DNA of 64,000 nucleotides, taken from positions 248,001 to 312,000 of the forward strand of contig CBDCVJ010000055.1 of assembly GCA_965222975.1 (NCBI GenBank). The letters run 5' to 3'. Within the stretch, counting starts at the first letter, position 1; each line of letters opens with the position of its first letter. Shown here in pieces: positions 18,039 to 27,548 of the stretch. The position numbers and the translations under genes were made by a program. The notes below the pieces were generated by a model, which was not told the DNA's origin, did no database searches, and worked only from the letters and a program-made list of their open reading frames with translations. Source of the DNA: UBA6168 sp965222975. Its GTDB lineage: Bacteria > Bacteroidota > Bacteroidia > Chitinophagales > Saprospiraceae.

Positions 18039-19916
18039 TTACTTTCTATCATAAAACTGCCCCGGATTGACACCTCCGCTAAATTCATTGCTATACCACA
18101 CCTCTCCCTCCTCTTTTGCCCAATCAGGAAATTGTTTCAACACCATTCTGAATTTAGTTTTAAAAGCACCATCGTATTTCGGGATGCGGAACGACCAATA
18201 ATGACCAGGAGGTAACGCCCAGTTTCCCCGCCAACCAGTACCACAGCCCAAAAGACCCCGCATGGTTTCAATATCTCTCCACAAGCCATTCTCATCTTTT
18301 GCCTGCATGGTCATTTGCAGCCTATTGAAGCTTTCTAAACGAAAATGAATGGTGTCTTTTGTGGTGTTCGAGATATATACTTTTTTTCCCTCATATTCTT
18401 TATTATATACCGTTGAAAAAGGGCTGACTCGGACATGTACATTGTTAAAAAAATTATCCATCCACTTATTTAGCTTTCTTGGCTTATAAGCTTCATATCT
18501 TGATATAGTTTTATACAGTGCAACTGGTTTTTTAAGATCATCATTTTCTTTTTCCCGCCATATATAATCCCCCCATTTGTTCACATAGCCCCATCTCCCA
18601 TTTTCTTTTACCCACCGAATATCATAAGACGAGCGGTAGTGGTGGATCATTTCAAAACGTGGTTCAACAACACTCCCATCTTGTGGGTTGTACCAGCCTA
18701 TCCCGTAATTTTTCCTGTCACTGTTTTTTGAGTTCAATTTATAATAACCTTTTTTATCCCATGCTACGCCATAATTATTCAATATATTAAATTGGGTAAA
18801 ATTTCCATTAATATCAAATTTATAATAACCGCCATTTTTATAGACAACAATATAATTCTCGTTTGGATGGTTATTTTGCAAAATATATCCGATTGGTTCA
18901 TCGCTTATTAAATTACCATTTAAATTAGCTACATATTTTTTGCGTCCTTCACCTTTAATAACCACAGCATATTTATTGTGAATTATTTCCCCAATACGGA
19001 CAAATGGTTCATTATGTAAAATACGGCCTTTATAATCCGCAAAACAATCCCCTTCCCTTCTCACTACTATTAACCGATCTTCTGTGGCAATTTTTAAATG
19101 ATTTATGCTTTCGTCCCTTAAAATCCATTCGCCATTTGGGCCAATGATCCCTTGCGCATAAGCAGACCCAGTATTAAATCCAGTTTTAGCCATTCCATTT
19201 TCCAAATAACCAATCGGATCAACATGGGATATTTCGTGTCGAATATTTCCATGTACGTCCAATATTCCTTGCCCTATTATTTCTTTGTTTTTTCTATTAA
19301 CAAATAAAAACTCATTTTCGCCCCATAATTTTATTTCATCATATTTCCCAAATGGAATAATGACTCGCCCCAAAGTATCCATTAAAGCATTTTTTGTAAA
19401 ACTGTGTGGGCGTCCATCCACCATTCTTTTTTCATTCCTCCTGATAATATATTTTCCATTTTTGGAATACCCTATTGTTGCTTGGAGAGAATCCAGTATC
19501 AATTCAGTCTTTTTATTTATTATTGTTTTTTTTCTGGATTTAATGGATGTATTAATTTTCTCCACAGTTTCCCCATTTTTGCCTATGTAAAACCACTTGC
19601 CATTGAGCATGACTTCGGCATATTGGTTTTTAAAATCTTTGGCGTAATGATATTGCGGCTTTATCACAAATTCCCCTGCGGCATTTACATAACCAAACAA
19701 TCCATTCAATGCAACAGCGGCAAGCCCATCTGAAAAAGAACCTACCCAGTCATAAATCGGTGATAAAATTTCATCGCCATTTTTATTGACCAATCCATAT
19801 TTTCCATGATTTTCAATAAGCAATAAATCTTCTCCAATCGGCGGGACGAGAGGATTGGGCGATTGGCAAAAGCTCAAAAATGAAAAGAAAATGAATAGGA
19901 GGAAAGGTGTTTTCAT
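18039..19916 (-). CDS. WG-repeat lipoprotein
   Basis: The protein has 625 residues. Residues 1-17 form a signal with lipobox LSFC. Repeated WG/beta-propeller-like units follow from about residue 30 (KYGLVNKNGDEILSPIYDWV, then GLFGYVNAAGEFVIKPQYHY) to about 440 (GRWGYVNKWGDYIW). The C-terminal 170 residues form a separate domain with no repeats, containing a Gly-rich WR-LPPGHYWSFRIP segment. WG repeats are thought to mediate protein or wall binding. The gene stands alone between Uma2 and ligA. Confidence 0.85.
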   Translation of the reverse strand: MKTPFLLFIFFSFLSFCQSPNPLVPPIGEDLLLIENHGKYGLVNKNGDEILSPIYDWVGSFSDGLAAVALNGLFGYVNAAGEFVIKPQYHYAKDFKNQYAEVMLNGKWFYIGKNGETVEKINTSIKSRKKTIINKKTELILDSLQATIGYSKNGKYIIRRNEKRMVDGRPHSFTKNALMDTLGRVIIPFGKYDEIKLWGENEFLFVNRKNKEIIGQGILDVHGNIRHEISHVDPIGYLENGMAKTGFNTGSAYAQGIIGPNGEWILRDESINHLKIATEDRLIVVRREGDCFADYKGRILHNEPFVRIGEIIHNKYAVVIKGEGRKKYVANLNGNLISDEPIGYILQNNHPNENYIVVYKNGGYYKFDINGNFTQFNILNNYGVAWDKKGYYKLNSKNSDRKNYGIGWYNPQDGSVVEPRFEMIHHYRSSYDIRWVKENGRWGYVNKWGDYIWREKENDDLKKPVALYKTISRYEAYKPRKLNKWMDNFFNNVHVRVSPFSTVYNKEYEGKKVYISNTTKDTIHFRLESFNRLQMTMQAKDENGLWRDIETMRGLLGCGTGWRGNWALPPGHYWSFRIPKYDGAFKTKFRMVLKQFPDWAKEEGEVWYSNEFSGGVNPGQFYDRK

Positions 19917-20060
19917 GGAAGTATATATTTTGGTTGCAATTATTTTGGAATAAATCTACGCTTTTTATCCGATTTGTATTCAACGCCAAAATGGTGTATT
20001 CAGCTTTGAGATTTGCATTTATTTAACGTACTTTTCCCACTCAAAAAAATCACCCTCACC

Positions 20061-22190
20061 ATGTACAAAAAAGAAGAACAAAAGCAATTGTTTGACCTTT
20101 CCAAAAAACTACTCTCTGCTCCCGAAACGACCGACATCCTCGACGACCTAAGAAAGGCAGTAGTCTATCACGAGTGGCGTTATTATGCTTTGAACGATCC
20201 CGTCATCAGCGATTTTGAGTATGACACATTATATAAAAAAATAGAGGCCATCGAGGCCAAGCATCCCGACTTAGTTATACCCGACTCCCCTACACAGCGG
20301 GTCAGCAGTGACCTCACGGACGATTTTCCTACAGTGGAACACCTCGTGCCCATGCTCTCCCTTGACAATAGCTATAATGCAGAAGACCTCAAGGATTTTG
20401 ATGAGCGCATCAAGAATTATTTGGGCTGGGAAAAAGACATTGATATTGAATATGCGGTTGAGCCAAAATTCGATGGGGGCAGTATCGCCATCGTTTATGA
20501 AAATGACAAATTGGTGCGGGCCGCCACCCGTGGCAATGGCACCCAAGGCGACGAAATAACACCCAATATCCGCACCTTGCGCTCTGTGCCTCTACAAGCC
20601 CCTTTTTCCGAGGCAGGCATCCAAAAGGTGGAACTTCGAGGCGAGGCCATCATCCGCAAAGATGTATTTGAAAAACTGAACGAGGAGCGGGCCAAGGATG
20701 GCCTGGCCCTTTTCGCCAACCCCCGCAACTCGGCAACGGGGGGGCTCCGCACCAAAGACCCTTCGGAAACGGCCTCCCGAAAAATAGAAGCCTTCCTCTA
20801 CCAACTCGGTTATGCAGCGGACGCAGATGGCAACGATAAAATAAAAGACCTCCAAACCCACAGCGCTTCCATCCAACTGCTCGAAGGCCTGGGCTTTAAG
20901 GTGCCAAAAGCAACCTCCAAAACTTTGATGCCGGAAAGGGCTGTTTTCAAAAACATTGCAGAAGCAGCAGACTATTGCATAAAATGGCAGGAGCAGCGGG
21001 AACAATACCCCTATGAAGTGGACGGCATGGTGATAAAAGTAAACGACCTCGCCCTCCAACAACGGGTCGGCTCAACGGCGCACCATCCTCGTTGGGCAAT
21101 TGCCTTTAAATTCAAAGCCAAGCAAGCAACCACTAAATTGCTGAACGTCGAATTTCAGGTGGGCAAGGTCGGCTCGATCACACCGGTGGCAAAGCTCGAA
21201 CCAGTGGCGTTGGCGGGGGTCACCGTCTCCTCTGTTTCGATGCATAATGAAGATTTTATCAGGAACAAAGACATTAGGCTCGGCGATACGGTACTGGTCG
21301 AACGGGCAGGCGATGTGATCCCCTACATCGTCAAACCCATGGAAGAACTTCGAGATGGTTCGGAGCAGGAAATTGTTTTTCCCGAAACCTGCCCCGTCTG
21401 CCACACCCAACTCGTGCGCCAAGAGGACGAGGCAGCCTGGCGTTGCGAAAACCCCGAATGTGAAGCACAGGTGGTCGCCCGCATGGTACACCACGTGAGC
21501 AAGCATGCAATGGATATCGAAGGCTTCGGCGAAAGCATCGTCGAACGGTTTTATAAATTGGGCTGGTTGCGAACCCTTGCTGACATCTACCGCATTGATT
21601 ATGAACAGGTAGCCCAATTGGAAGGCTTTGGGGAAAAATCGGCCGCCAATATGGAGGCCGCCATAGAGAAGGCCAAAAAGAACCCCATCCACCGCTTGCT
21701 GCACAGCTTGACCATCCACCACCTAGGTATCAAGGCTTCTAAAATCTTGGCGGGGGAAATCAACCATGTGCTGGACTTGAAGGACTGGGACGAGGAGCGC
21801 TTCACCCGTATCCACAACATTGGCAAGGTGCTGACCCATAACGTCATCCGGTTTTTTCAAAACGAGAAAAACATCGCCCTGTTGGAAGAAATGGAATCCC
21901 TCGGCGTGAACCTGACCCAAACGGAAGATGATAAGCCCAAACTACTAAATGCCGATGGGCCGCTGTTCGGAAAAACCATTTTGTTCACAGGCACTTTGAG
22001 CCTCATGGGTCGCAAAGAGGCACAGGCCAAAGCAGAGGCAGCCGGCGCCAAGAACATCAGCGCTGTGAGTGGCAATTTGAATATTTTAGTAGTAGGAGAA
22101 AAAGCTGGAAGTAAATTGAAAAAGGCGCAAAAATTAGGGACAGTGGAAATTTTGACAGAGGAAAAGTTTGTGGAGCTGGTAGGCGAATAA
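20061..22190 (+). CDS. ligA: NAD-dependent DNA ligase
   Basis: LigA seals nicks using NAD+ during replication and repair. The ATG at 20061 (MYKKEEQKQLF) gives 709 residues; a start at 20013 would add 16 atypical residues. Domain Ia contains HEWRYYALNDPVISDFEYD. The adenylation lysine is K136 in EPKFDGG. An OB fold follows with GKVGSITPVA. The zinc finger is CPVCHTQL...CENPEC, followed by helix-hairpin-helix repeats. The C-terminal BRCT domain begins at about residue 630 (GPLFGKTILFTG). All expected parts are present and the length is normal. Confidence 0.97.
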   Translation: MYKKEEQKQLFDLSKKLLSAPETTDILDDLRKAVVYHEWRYYALNDPVISDFEYDTLYKKIEAIEAKHPDLVIPDSPTQRVSSDLTDDFPTVEHLVPMLSLDNSYNAEDLKDFDERIKNYLGWEKDIDIEYAVEPKFDGGSIAIVYENDKLVRAATRGNGTQGDEITPNIRTLRSVPLQAPFSEAGIQKVELRGEAIIRKDVFEKLNEERAKDGLALFANPRNSATGGLRTKDPSETASRKIEAFLYQLGYAADADGNDKIKDLQTHSASIQLLEGLGFKVPKATSKTLMPERAVFKNIAEAADYCIKWQEQREQYPYEVDGMVIKVNDLALQQRVGSTAHHPRWAIAFKFKAKQATTKLLNVEFQVGKVGSITPVAKLEPVALAGVTVSSVSMHNEDFIRNKDIRLGDTVLVERAGDVIPYIVKPMEELRDGSEQEIVFPETCPVCHTQLVRQEDEAAWRCENPECEAQVVARMVHHVSKHAMDIEGFGESIVERFYKLGWLRTLADIYRIDYEQVAQLEGFGEKSAANMEAAIEKAKKNPIHRLLHSLTIHHLGIKASKILAGEINHVLDLKDWDEERFTRIHNIGKVLTHNVIRFFQNEKNIALLEEMESLGVNLTQTEDDKPKLLNADGPLFGKTILFTGTLSLMGRKEAQAKAEAAGAKNISAVSGNLNILVVGEKAGSKLKKAQKLGTVEILTEEKFVELVGE

Positions 22191-22215
22191 AAGCAAAACC
22201 AATGCAAACTCAAAA

Positions 22216-22250
22216 ACGCCTGCTCCTGACTTCGTGAGCGGGCGTCTTTG
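22216..22250. terminator. Hairpin terminator between convergent ligA and the exported protein
   Basis: ACGCCTGCTC (22216-22225) pairs with GAGCGGGCGT (22236-22245), with one G-T wobble and a short loop, and is followed by CTTT. The AAAAA before it would serve the opposite strand. It lies 26 bp after the ligA stop. Confidence 0.7.
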
Positions 22251-22265
22251 AATTCGCATTTTTAT

Positions 22266-23324
22266 TTACTTATCCGCAGTCCCTAACCCAACATCATCAA
22301 CGGCCCAAACCTCATTTATCTGTTCCGGCTGTTCAAAAAAACCACTGAGGTAGGTTACTATTTCCAATCGAGCTTCATAAGACAGTGGCCTAAAGTGCAT
22401 GACCGTTTCTTCCAGTTTAGACCTTTTCCCAACCAGATTGTAGATCGTCCCATGAAAATTAGCCTCATCTTCCTTAAATCCAAGGTATATCCGTTCCTCG
22501 ATCGATGTCTGCCCAATATTACTATTTGGAACGGCATAGGGAGCATTTACAAAACCAGAAAAATCGAAATCATAGGGTACAGGAATGATTCTTCCTTTTT
22601 TCTTCAAAAATTTGACATTCTTAACCTTGTCAAACCCCCAGTCCCCATTTCCGATCAGGTATTCAAAAAACGCTACCGTTCGTGCCTGAGAAAGGTGGAA
22701 ACTGTCAACAGGCAGGTTGAATTGAGCTTCGTATTTTTCTGAGCCGGTCCGTGCCCTGAGCTGCGCGGTATCCTCAATTAGGAAAGCCCATTGCTTGTCC
22801 TTTTTACCTGTGGCACTGTCCTTATAGATGATCCGAAGAAGCTGCACCCGGTAGCTGTAATCAGTAATTTCGTTGAACAGCCTATAGGCTAGGTATTCCC
22901 GCAGCAAAGCCTCTTTGGCGGCTGCTTCATCAGCTGCACACTGCGGTACGAGCTTGAGGTCATCGAACAGAGAAAGGCCCGCAGCTTCCAGTTCCGACTT
23001 TTTGAAATTCAGCTTGAGCGGCGGCACATCGCTGCATTTGATTCGACGAAAAGCCCCCCTCAGTTTTACCTTCAAATCCCATTGCTGGGTATTCCCGTTG
23101 GCATCCTTAAAGGAAACTTTTGCCTTATGGGAACTCTCACTATGGCGGTCAGTTCTCAAGGCAGTCAAATCGGTTTTCAGCGTCAGTTCAAGGACTTCCC
23201 GGTGGTTCATCAGGTCGAAAATGCTTTTCTTTTCGACTGTGCCGTGGGCAAGTGCGTCGATTGAAAGCAGGGTAAATACAGTGATTGAAAACAGTGGTTT
23301 GATCGCAAAAATCAGATTTTTCAT
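22266..23324 (-). CDS. Exported protein of unknown function with a PYDFDFSG motif
   Basis: The start at 23324 (MKNLIFAIKPLFS) is preferred because it begins a signal peptide; the frame extends upstream to 23405. The protein has about 352 residues. It contains KVKLRGAFRRIKCSDVPPL (about 85-103), a helical middle with EALLREYLAYRLFNEIT, and VPYDFDFSGFVNAPYAVP (about 268). The layout, with basic patch, tyrosine-rich helix and late D-F-D motif, is loosely reminiscent of CotH-type kinase folds. The resemblance is too weak for a firm call. Confidence 0.6.
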   Translation of the reverse strand: MKNLIFAIKPLFSITVFTLLSIDALAHGTVEKKSIFDLMNHREVLELTLKTDLTALRTDRHSESSHKAKVSFKDANGNTQQWDLKVKLRGAFRRIKCSDVPPLKLNFKKSELEAAGLSLFDDLKLVPQCAADEAAAKEALLREYLAYRLFNEITDYSYRVQLLRIIYKDSATGKKDKQWAFLIEDTAQLRARTGSEKYEAQFNLPVDSFHLSQARTVAFFEYLIGNGDWGFDKVKNVKFLKKKGRIIPVPYDFDFSGFVNAPYAVPNSNIGQTSIEERIYLGFKEDEANFHGTIYNLVGKRSKLEETVMHFRPLSYEARLEIVTYLSGFFEQPEQINEVWAVDDVGLGTADK

Positions 23325-23405
23325 TACTATAAAATTAATTAAAAGAGCGTTCCATGTATTCCACCAACTAAATGCAAAAATGCAGCCCCGGGTTCTCAAA
23401 TTCAA

Positions 23406-23992
23406 ATTTAATAATGGTAAAAACGGGACACGCCATTGTTGATTGGTGGTAAAAAATAGACGGTTTTAAAAAAATATTTCCCTTGAAATAGAATTAAACA
23501 CACTACATAAATGGAATGAGCAATAATTATTTTTAGTAAATTCGACCAATTCCAAATTATATTCTGCTTTTTGCTATAAATTTTAAAAACCAAGTTATTG
23601 CTTCGTGTAAAATTGACGTAATGTTAAATATCGGTTAACTTTATGGTAATTATTGGACACACTCGTTTCACATGACAAACATTGCCCATATTTTTGCAGC
23701 GGCAAGCAATTTGATATAAAACGTATTTTCGGGAACTGAACAAATCCTTTTTTTATTTGTCTTGTCTCTTTGCACAATTTACCAGAACAGACCATAATGG
23801 ATTACATGAAACACATTTTCAAAATCAAAAAACCTGACTATTGGCATTTGGCCGTTAGCTTTTGGCCCCCTCCAGCTATTTAATTACAATCGAATTTTTT
23901 TTGAAAATTTGATTGGATAAAGCCAATAGCAAAATGCCAACAGCCAATAGCTGAACAAATTAACCAGACCGATTAAAAAAAAGCGAAACATC
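23406..23992. other. Intergenic region with a GCCAATAGC-type inverted repeat and a candidate promoter
   Basis: No gene is supported in these 587 bp; the only plus-strand frame near 23797 is 28 codons. TATTTTTG at 23689-23696 matches the TAnnTTTG box but would leave a long leader. The segments 23838-23870 (CTATTGGCATTTGGCC) and 23928-23955 (GCCAATAGCAAAATGCCAAC) are imperfect inverted copies of a repeat ending 40 bp before the DUF5706 gene. Confidence 0.5.
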
Positions 23993-24574
23993 ATGGTCTT
24001 ACTTGAAGAATATCAACCGATAGTAAAAAAGAAAAAGAAGAAGGACAGCCTCGACAAAGAAGTCATCAATGTCATCCGTACCACGCAGCGAAACAATGTG
24101 GAACTGTCCCACTTGGCCGACAACAAAGCCAATGTGCTTTTGAGCCTAAACGCCATCATGATTACCTTCCTCATCCCAAGCGTAGTATCGAACATGGAAT
24201 TTGTCTTGGAAAGTTACCTGTGGCTACCTTTGGCTATTTTGGCCATCACTTGTTTCCTCACTATCTACATTTCAACGATGGTGCTGAAGCCTTCCAAATT
24301 TGATAATGCCAGGTATTTTAATATGGAATACCACAATCATAGCCCGCTATATTTTGGGAATATTTACAAAAAAACGCCAGAAGAGTTTTTTGACGCTATG
24401 GACGAGGCTTTTAGCGACAAAGAAAACATCATGGACATGCTGAAACAGAGCTTGTTCTACTCCGGTAAAAGGTTGGGCTATAAGATGACCTGGATCCGGC
24501 GGGCGTTCAATATATTTTTGGTGGGTATGTTCTTTTCCCTCCTTTCCTCAGCAGTAGTGTTGCTGACAGGTTGA
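23993..24574 (+). CDS. Pycsar-effector-like (DUF5706/PycTM) membrane protein, without an adjacent cyclase
   Basis: The protein has 193 residues. A lysine-rich N terminus is followed by the family signature RTTQRNNVELSHLADNKANV (about 29-48). Three membrane segments lie at about 49-66, 73-95 and 172-190, with a soluble segment between the second and third. In Pycsar anti-phage systems, proteins of this family are membrane effectors activated by cyclic pyrimidine nucleotides made by a neighbouring cyclase. Here no cyclase or HD-domain gene is nearby. It may therefore be an orphan effector or serve another signalling role. Confidence 0.7.
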   Translation: MVLLEEYQPIVKKKKKKDSLDKEVINVIRTTQRNNVELSHLADNKANVLLSLNAIMITFLIPSVVSNMEFVLESYLWLPLAILAITCFLTIYISTMVLKPSKFDNARYFNMEYHNHSPLYFGNIYKKTPEEFFDAMDEAFSDKENIMDMLKQSLFYSGKRLGYKMTWIRRAFNIFLVGMFFSLLSSAVVLLTG

Positions 24575-24611
24575 TTTGAGGTTAATAAGGAAATGTAAAA
24601 TATTAAATGGC

Positions 24612-24957
24612 ATATTACTGGACATGAGGTGAAAGACGTTAGATTTTAGGCAATAGACATTAGAGGAAATCAAATTTTTAAAAATCTGATTTTCATGACG
24701 GAAATTTAAATTACTATACACTTTTTTGCTTCAATCTATTTTCAACCTAAAGAGAAGAAATCTAGTAGAGAGGGAGGTGTTTTTTTTTTTTTGATTTTTT
24801 CTGCGAAAAAATCAAAAAAAAAAAAACACCTCCCTCTCTGAAGACTTTCCTTTCGGGCATGAAAAACAGACATTTTCAAAAAGTGTATAGTAACTTAACT
24901 AAAATTAGCGCAGTCGTTTCTAAAATCTAACGTCTTTCACCTCATGTCCAGCAGTAT
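24612..24957. repeat. Nested palindromic element, family 1 (AGAGAGGGAGGT core), with extra 38-bp outer arms
   Basis: The outer arms 24612-24649 and about 24920-24957 are reverse complements over 38 bp with two mismatches (they contain GGACATGAGGTGAAAGACG). Inside, TTACTATACACTTTTT (about 24711) pairs with AAAAAGTGTATAGTAA (24879-24894). Further in, AGAGAGGGAGGTGTTTTTTTT pairs with its inverse at about 24820-24839. The centre GATTTTTTC/GAAAAAATC forms the tip. It fills the space between the convergent DUF5706 and dioxygenase genes. Confidence 0.9.
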
Positions 24958-25003
24958 GGTACATTTTTTAAGGGATGATGCAAAACCTCTTATCAACCCT
25001 TCC

Positions 25004-25885
25004 TCAACTACTGATTTCAAAGCACCTCATCGAAATGCTCCCATGCTGCATCTGTTCATACGTATGTCTTATTTTCTCACCTTTATCGGCCAACCCAAGT
25101 GAATAAAGCATTGGCAAATAGTGATCGTTGGTCGGCACTGCCATGCGGGCCGCTTTGCCTAATTCGTTATAATTGATGAGCGCTTGGAAATCTCTGTTGT
25201 CAATCCTGCTTTTCACAAAATCATCAAACTCAATGGCCCAATCGAATGCAGCATTGGGGTTTTGCCAATCCAAAGCCCGGAGGTTGTGGACGATGTTGCC
25301 GCTGCCAATGACCATCACCCCTTTTTCGCGGAGTTTTTTCAGTTCGGCTGCCAAATTGAAATGCCACTGCGGCGGCTTATTGAAATCAATGGAGAGTTGG
25401 AACACAGGGATATTTGCCTTTGGGAAAAGGCGCTTTAACACTGTCCATGCGCCGTGATCAAGGCCCATTTCGTGGTCTTCATGCACTTGAATGGACTGCA
25501 CATTTTTGACCACCTCTCTCGCCATTTCGGGGTGGCCGGGCGCATCGTATTTCAACGTGTACATCTCGTCGGGAAAACCGTAATAATCGTAAATGGTATC
25601 TGGATCGGGATTTACAGAGACCTTCGTCTCGCCGCGGGTAAGCCAATGTGCCGACACAACAAGGGCAGCTTTTGGTGCTGGCAACTTTTCTCCGTAACTC
25701 GTCATTGAGCGGGTGAAGTCATTGTCCTCAATGGCATTGGTCGGGCTGCCGTGACCGATAAAAAGGACAGGCATTTTTTCATAAGCTGGCAAATCGTCAG
25801 CGGCTTTATAAAACTTGTGGAGACTCATGGCCAAGGCACCTGCGGGCAGGAGCAATAATGATTTGAGAAAATTTTTGCGTTTCAT
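25004..25885 (-). CDS. DODA-type extradiol dioxygenase (YgiD-like)
   Basis: The protein has 293 residues with an N-terminal export-like segment (KRKNFLKSLLLLPAGALAM); the KRK start resembles but does not match a Tat signal. The class III extradiol dioxygenase core has probable metal ligands in FIGHGSPTNAIED (about 43), VVSAHWLTRGE (about 78), SGNIVHNLRALDW and TNDHYLPMLY (about 255). YgiD relatives cleave 4,5-DOPA in vitro, and the true substrate is unknown. It stands alone, convergent with the DUF5706 gene. Confidence 0.88.
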   Translation of the reverse strand: MKRKNFLKSLLLLPAGALAMSLHKFYKAADDLPAYEKMPVLFIGHGSPTNAIEDNDFTRSMTSYGEKLPAPKAALVVSAHWLTRGETKVSVNPDPDTIYDYYGFPDEMYTLKYDAPGHPEMAREVVKNVQSIQVHEDHEMGLDHGAWTVLKRLFPKANIPVFQLSIDFNKPPQWHFNLAAELKKLREKGVMVIGSGNIVHNLRALDWQNPNAAFDWAIEFDDFVKSRIDNRDFQALINYNELGKAARMAVPTNDHYLPMLYSLGLADKGEKIRHTYEQMQHGSISMRCFEISS

Positions 25886-26010
25886 TTAAAGAAAATGGTT
25901 GAATGGTCGGATGGTTGAATGGCTGTATGTAAAAATGACTTTTCCCAAACAGGTAATATCGGTCATTCATGAATAACAATTCAACCATCTAACCATTTTC
26001 TTTACCTTTG
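25886..26010. repeat. Inverted repeat of the ATGGTTGAATGG family
   Basis: AAAGAAAATGGTTGAATGGT at 25886 pairs imperfectly with the segment 25979-26004, which reads CAATTCAACCATCTAACC and onwards. It lies upstream of both the dioxygenase (minus) and the response regulator (plus). TACCTTTG at 26003-26010 in the right arm fits a plus-strand -7 box for the regulator. The same AATGGTT/AACCATT family recurs at 17.06, 42.4 and 59.8 kb. Confidence 0.6.
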
Positions 26011-26115
26011 GCTATCGCTTTTTAGAAACAAAAAATCCGTAATATTAATACCTAAATCGCATTCGTACCATACCTAATGTGGGGTTCGACAATGAATCAA
26101 TAGAACAATGAATCA

Positions 26116-26800
26116 ATGAAAAAAATCCTTTATGTAGAAGACGAACCCTTCCTTGGCAAAATCGTCAAGGAGAGCCTCGAAAGCAGAAATTTCGAGGTAC
26201 GGTTGGTGGCAGATGGCCAGCAGGTGATGGGGGTTTTTGAAAAATACAAACCTGACATCTGCGTGCTGGATGTCATGCTGCCCAACAAGGACGGGTTTTC
26301 CTTGGGCAAAGACATCAGAGAACAGGACGGGCAAGTACCTATCATTTTTCTGACCGCTAAAAACCAGACAGAAGATGTGGTCAAAGGCTTTGGGTTCCGG
26401 TGGCAACGACTATGTGCGGAAACCGTTTAGCATGGAAGAATTAATTGTCCGCATCAACAATTTATTGCAGCTTTCACAAACGGTCACAACCAATTCCAAT
26501 CCTGATGGCGGCCTTTCTCTTGGTCAGTACCTTTTTTTTCCCAAAAAACAAATATTAAAAATTGGGGAGATTAGCAACCAACTTTCCCACCGAGAGGCTC
26601 AGTTGCTTTCCCTACTCACGGCAAAACCAAATTCGGCAGTTGAACGCAAGTTTATTTTAAATGAAATATGGGGCAACGACTCGTTTTTTAATTCCCGCAA
26701 CCTGGATGTTTACATAAAAAAATTGAGGAATCATTTATCAGAAGATGAAACTGTGCAGATCATTACGTTGAAAGGGGTGGGTTATCGGTTGGTATGTTAA
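26116..26800 (+). pseudogene. OmpR-family response regulator broken by a +1 frameshift
   Basis: The first frame (26116-26430) encodes a receiver domain with D8/D9, the phospho-acceptor D52 in CVLDVMLPNKDG, T80 and the start of the K motif. The second frame (26375-26800) carries NDYVRKPFSMEEL, which completes the receiver, and a winged-helix DNA-binding domain ending GVGYRLVC. Removing one G from the GGG at 26392-26394 restores GFGSGGNDYVRKPF and a full-length regulator of about 228 residues. It may be a real mutation or a base-call error in a G run. No sensor kinase is adjacent. Confidence 0.85.
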
Positions 26801-26893
26801 TGCAACCTCAAGTCATAAAATAAATCAGTCGTCAAATAAATTATCTGAATTAAAGATGCTTGCATTTAAAAATACTCATCTCAACTTAAAAAC

Positions 26894-27547
26894 ATGACTT
26901 TCAAAAAAAAGCTTTTACTTGGTCTATTCGTATTTGCATGCCTTCCATCAATTTTTGGGCAAAAAAAACAAATGTCCATAAAATTATCGTCCAGCCTTTT
27001 CAAAAACGGAATAGCCAACAATCCAGAATTTTTTATGAACGAAATTGATAAAAGCCCTACATCCCTTTTCACAGCAGGTATTTTATTTTTAAGCATTGAA
27101 AAAAACAGTTATCAGGAAATTGGACTGACAAATTTTTCATTTAATAAAGAAAAGCAAAGTTCAAGCGAAATCAACCAAAATACATTGGGCCTCCGATATG
27201 AATATGGAAAGTTGGGCAGGCAATTCAACAATCATTTTAGTTTTCGCTATGGTGCTTTTTTGGAATTCTTTTATGGCAATAATGATCTTACTCCAACGAC
27301 GACACAAGGGTTCCCGGTAGAACAAAAATCCACTGGCGTTAATTTGGCATTCTCTCCCCATTTGGACATTGCATTATCAAAACGTTTTTTCATTGACCTC
27401 AATCCTTCCCTTGTTTTAATATCTTATTATTTTGAAAAAATACAAACCCTTGACCCCACCCTTCCAAAAAGGCAACAGGAACAAAGTAGTTTTAATATAG
27501 ATACTGGGGGATTGAACGTAATGGTGGGAGTGGGGTATAGACTTTAG
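26894..27547 (+). CDS. Probable outer-membrane beta-barrel protein
   Basis: The protein has 217 residues. Residues 1-22 are a signal peptide ending SIFGQ. The rest alternates hydrophobic and polar residues in strands with aromatic ends (for example FSFRYGAFLEFFYG, FFIDLNPSLVLISYYF). It finishes GLNVMVGVGYRL, typical of a small barrel with a terminal aromatic-hydrophobic strand. No family name is assigned. Its stop lies one base from the stop of nspC on the other strand. Confidence 0.65.
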   Translation: MTFKKKLLLGLFVFACLPSIFGQKKQMSIKLSSSLFKNGIANNPEFFMNEIDKSPTSLFTAGILFLSIEKNSYQEIGLTNFSFNKEKQSSSEINQNTLGLRYEYGKLGRQFNNHFSFRYGAFLEFFYGNNDLTPTTTQGFPVEQKSTGVNLAFSPHLDIALSKRFFIDLNPSLVLISYYFEKIQTLDPTLPKRQQEQSSFNIDTGGLNVMVGVGYRL

Positions 27548-27548
27548 G

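Noticed and set aside
23797..23883. A 28-codon plus-strand frame upstream of the DUF5706 gene
   Set aside because: Half of it is translated from the dispersed GCCAATAGC-type repeat, and it has no recognisable features.
24760..24840. AGGGAGGT/ACCTCCCT core as a Shine-Dalgarno or anti-SD mimic
   Set aside because: The resemblance to the 16S rRNA end is partial, the copies are not placed before start codons, and Bacteroidota make little use of Shine-Dalgarno pairing.
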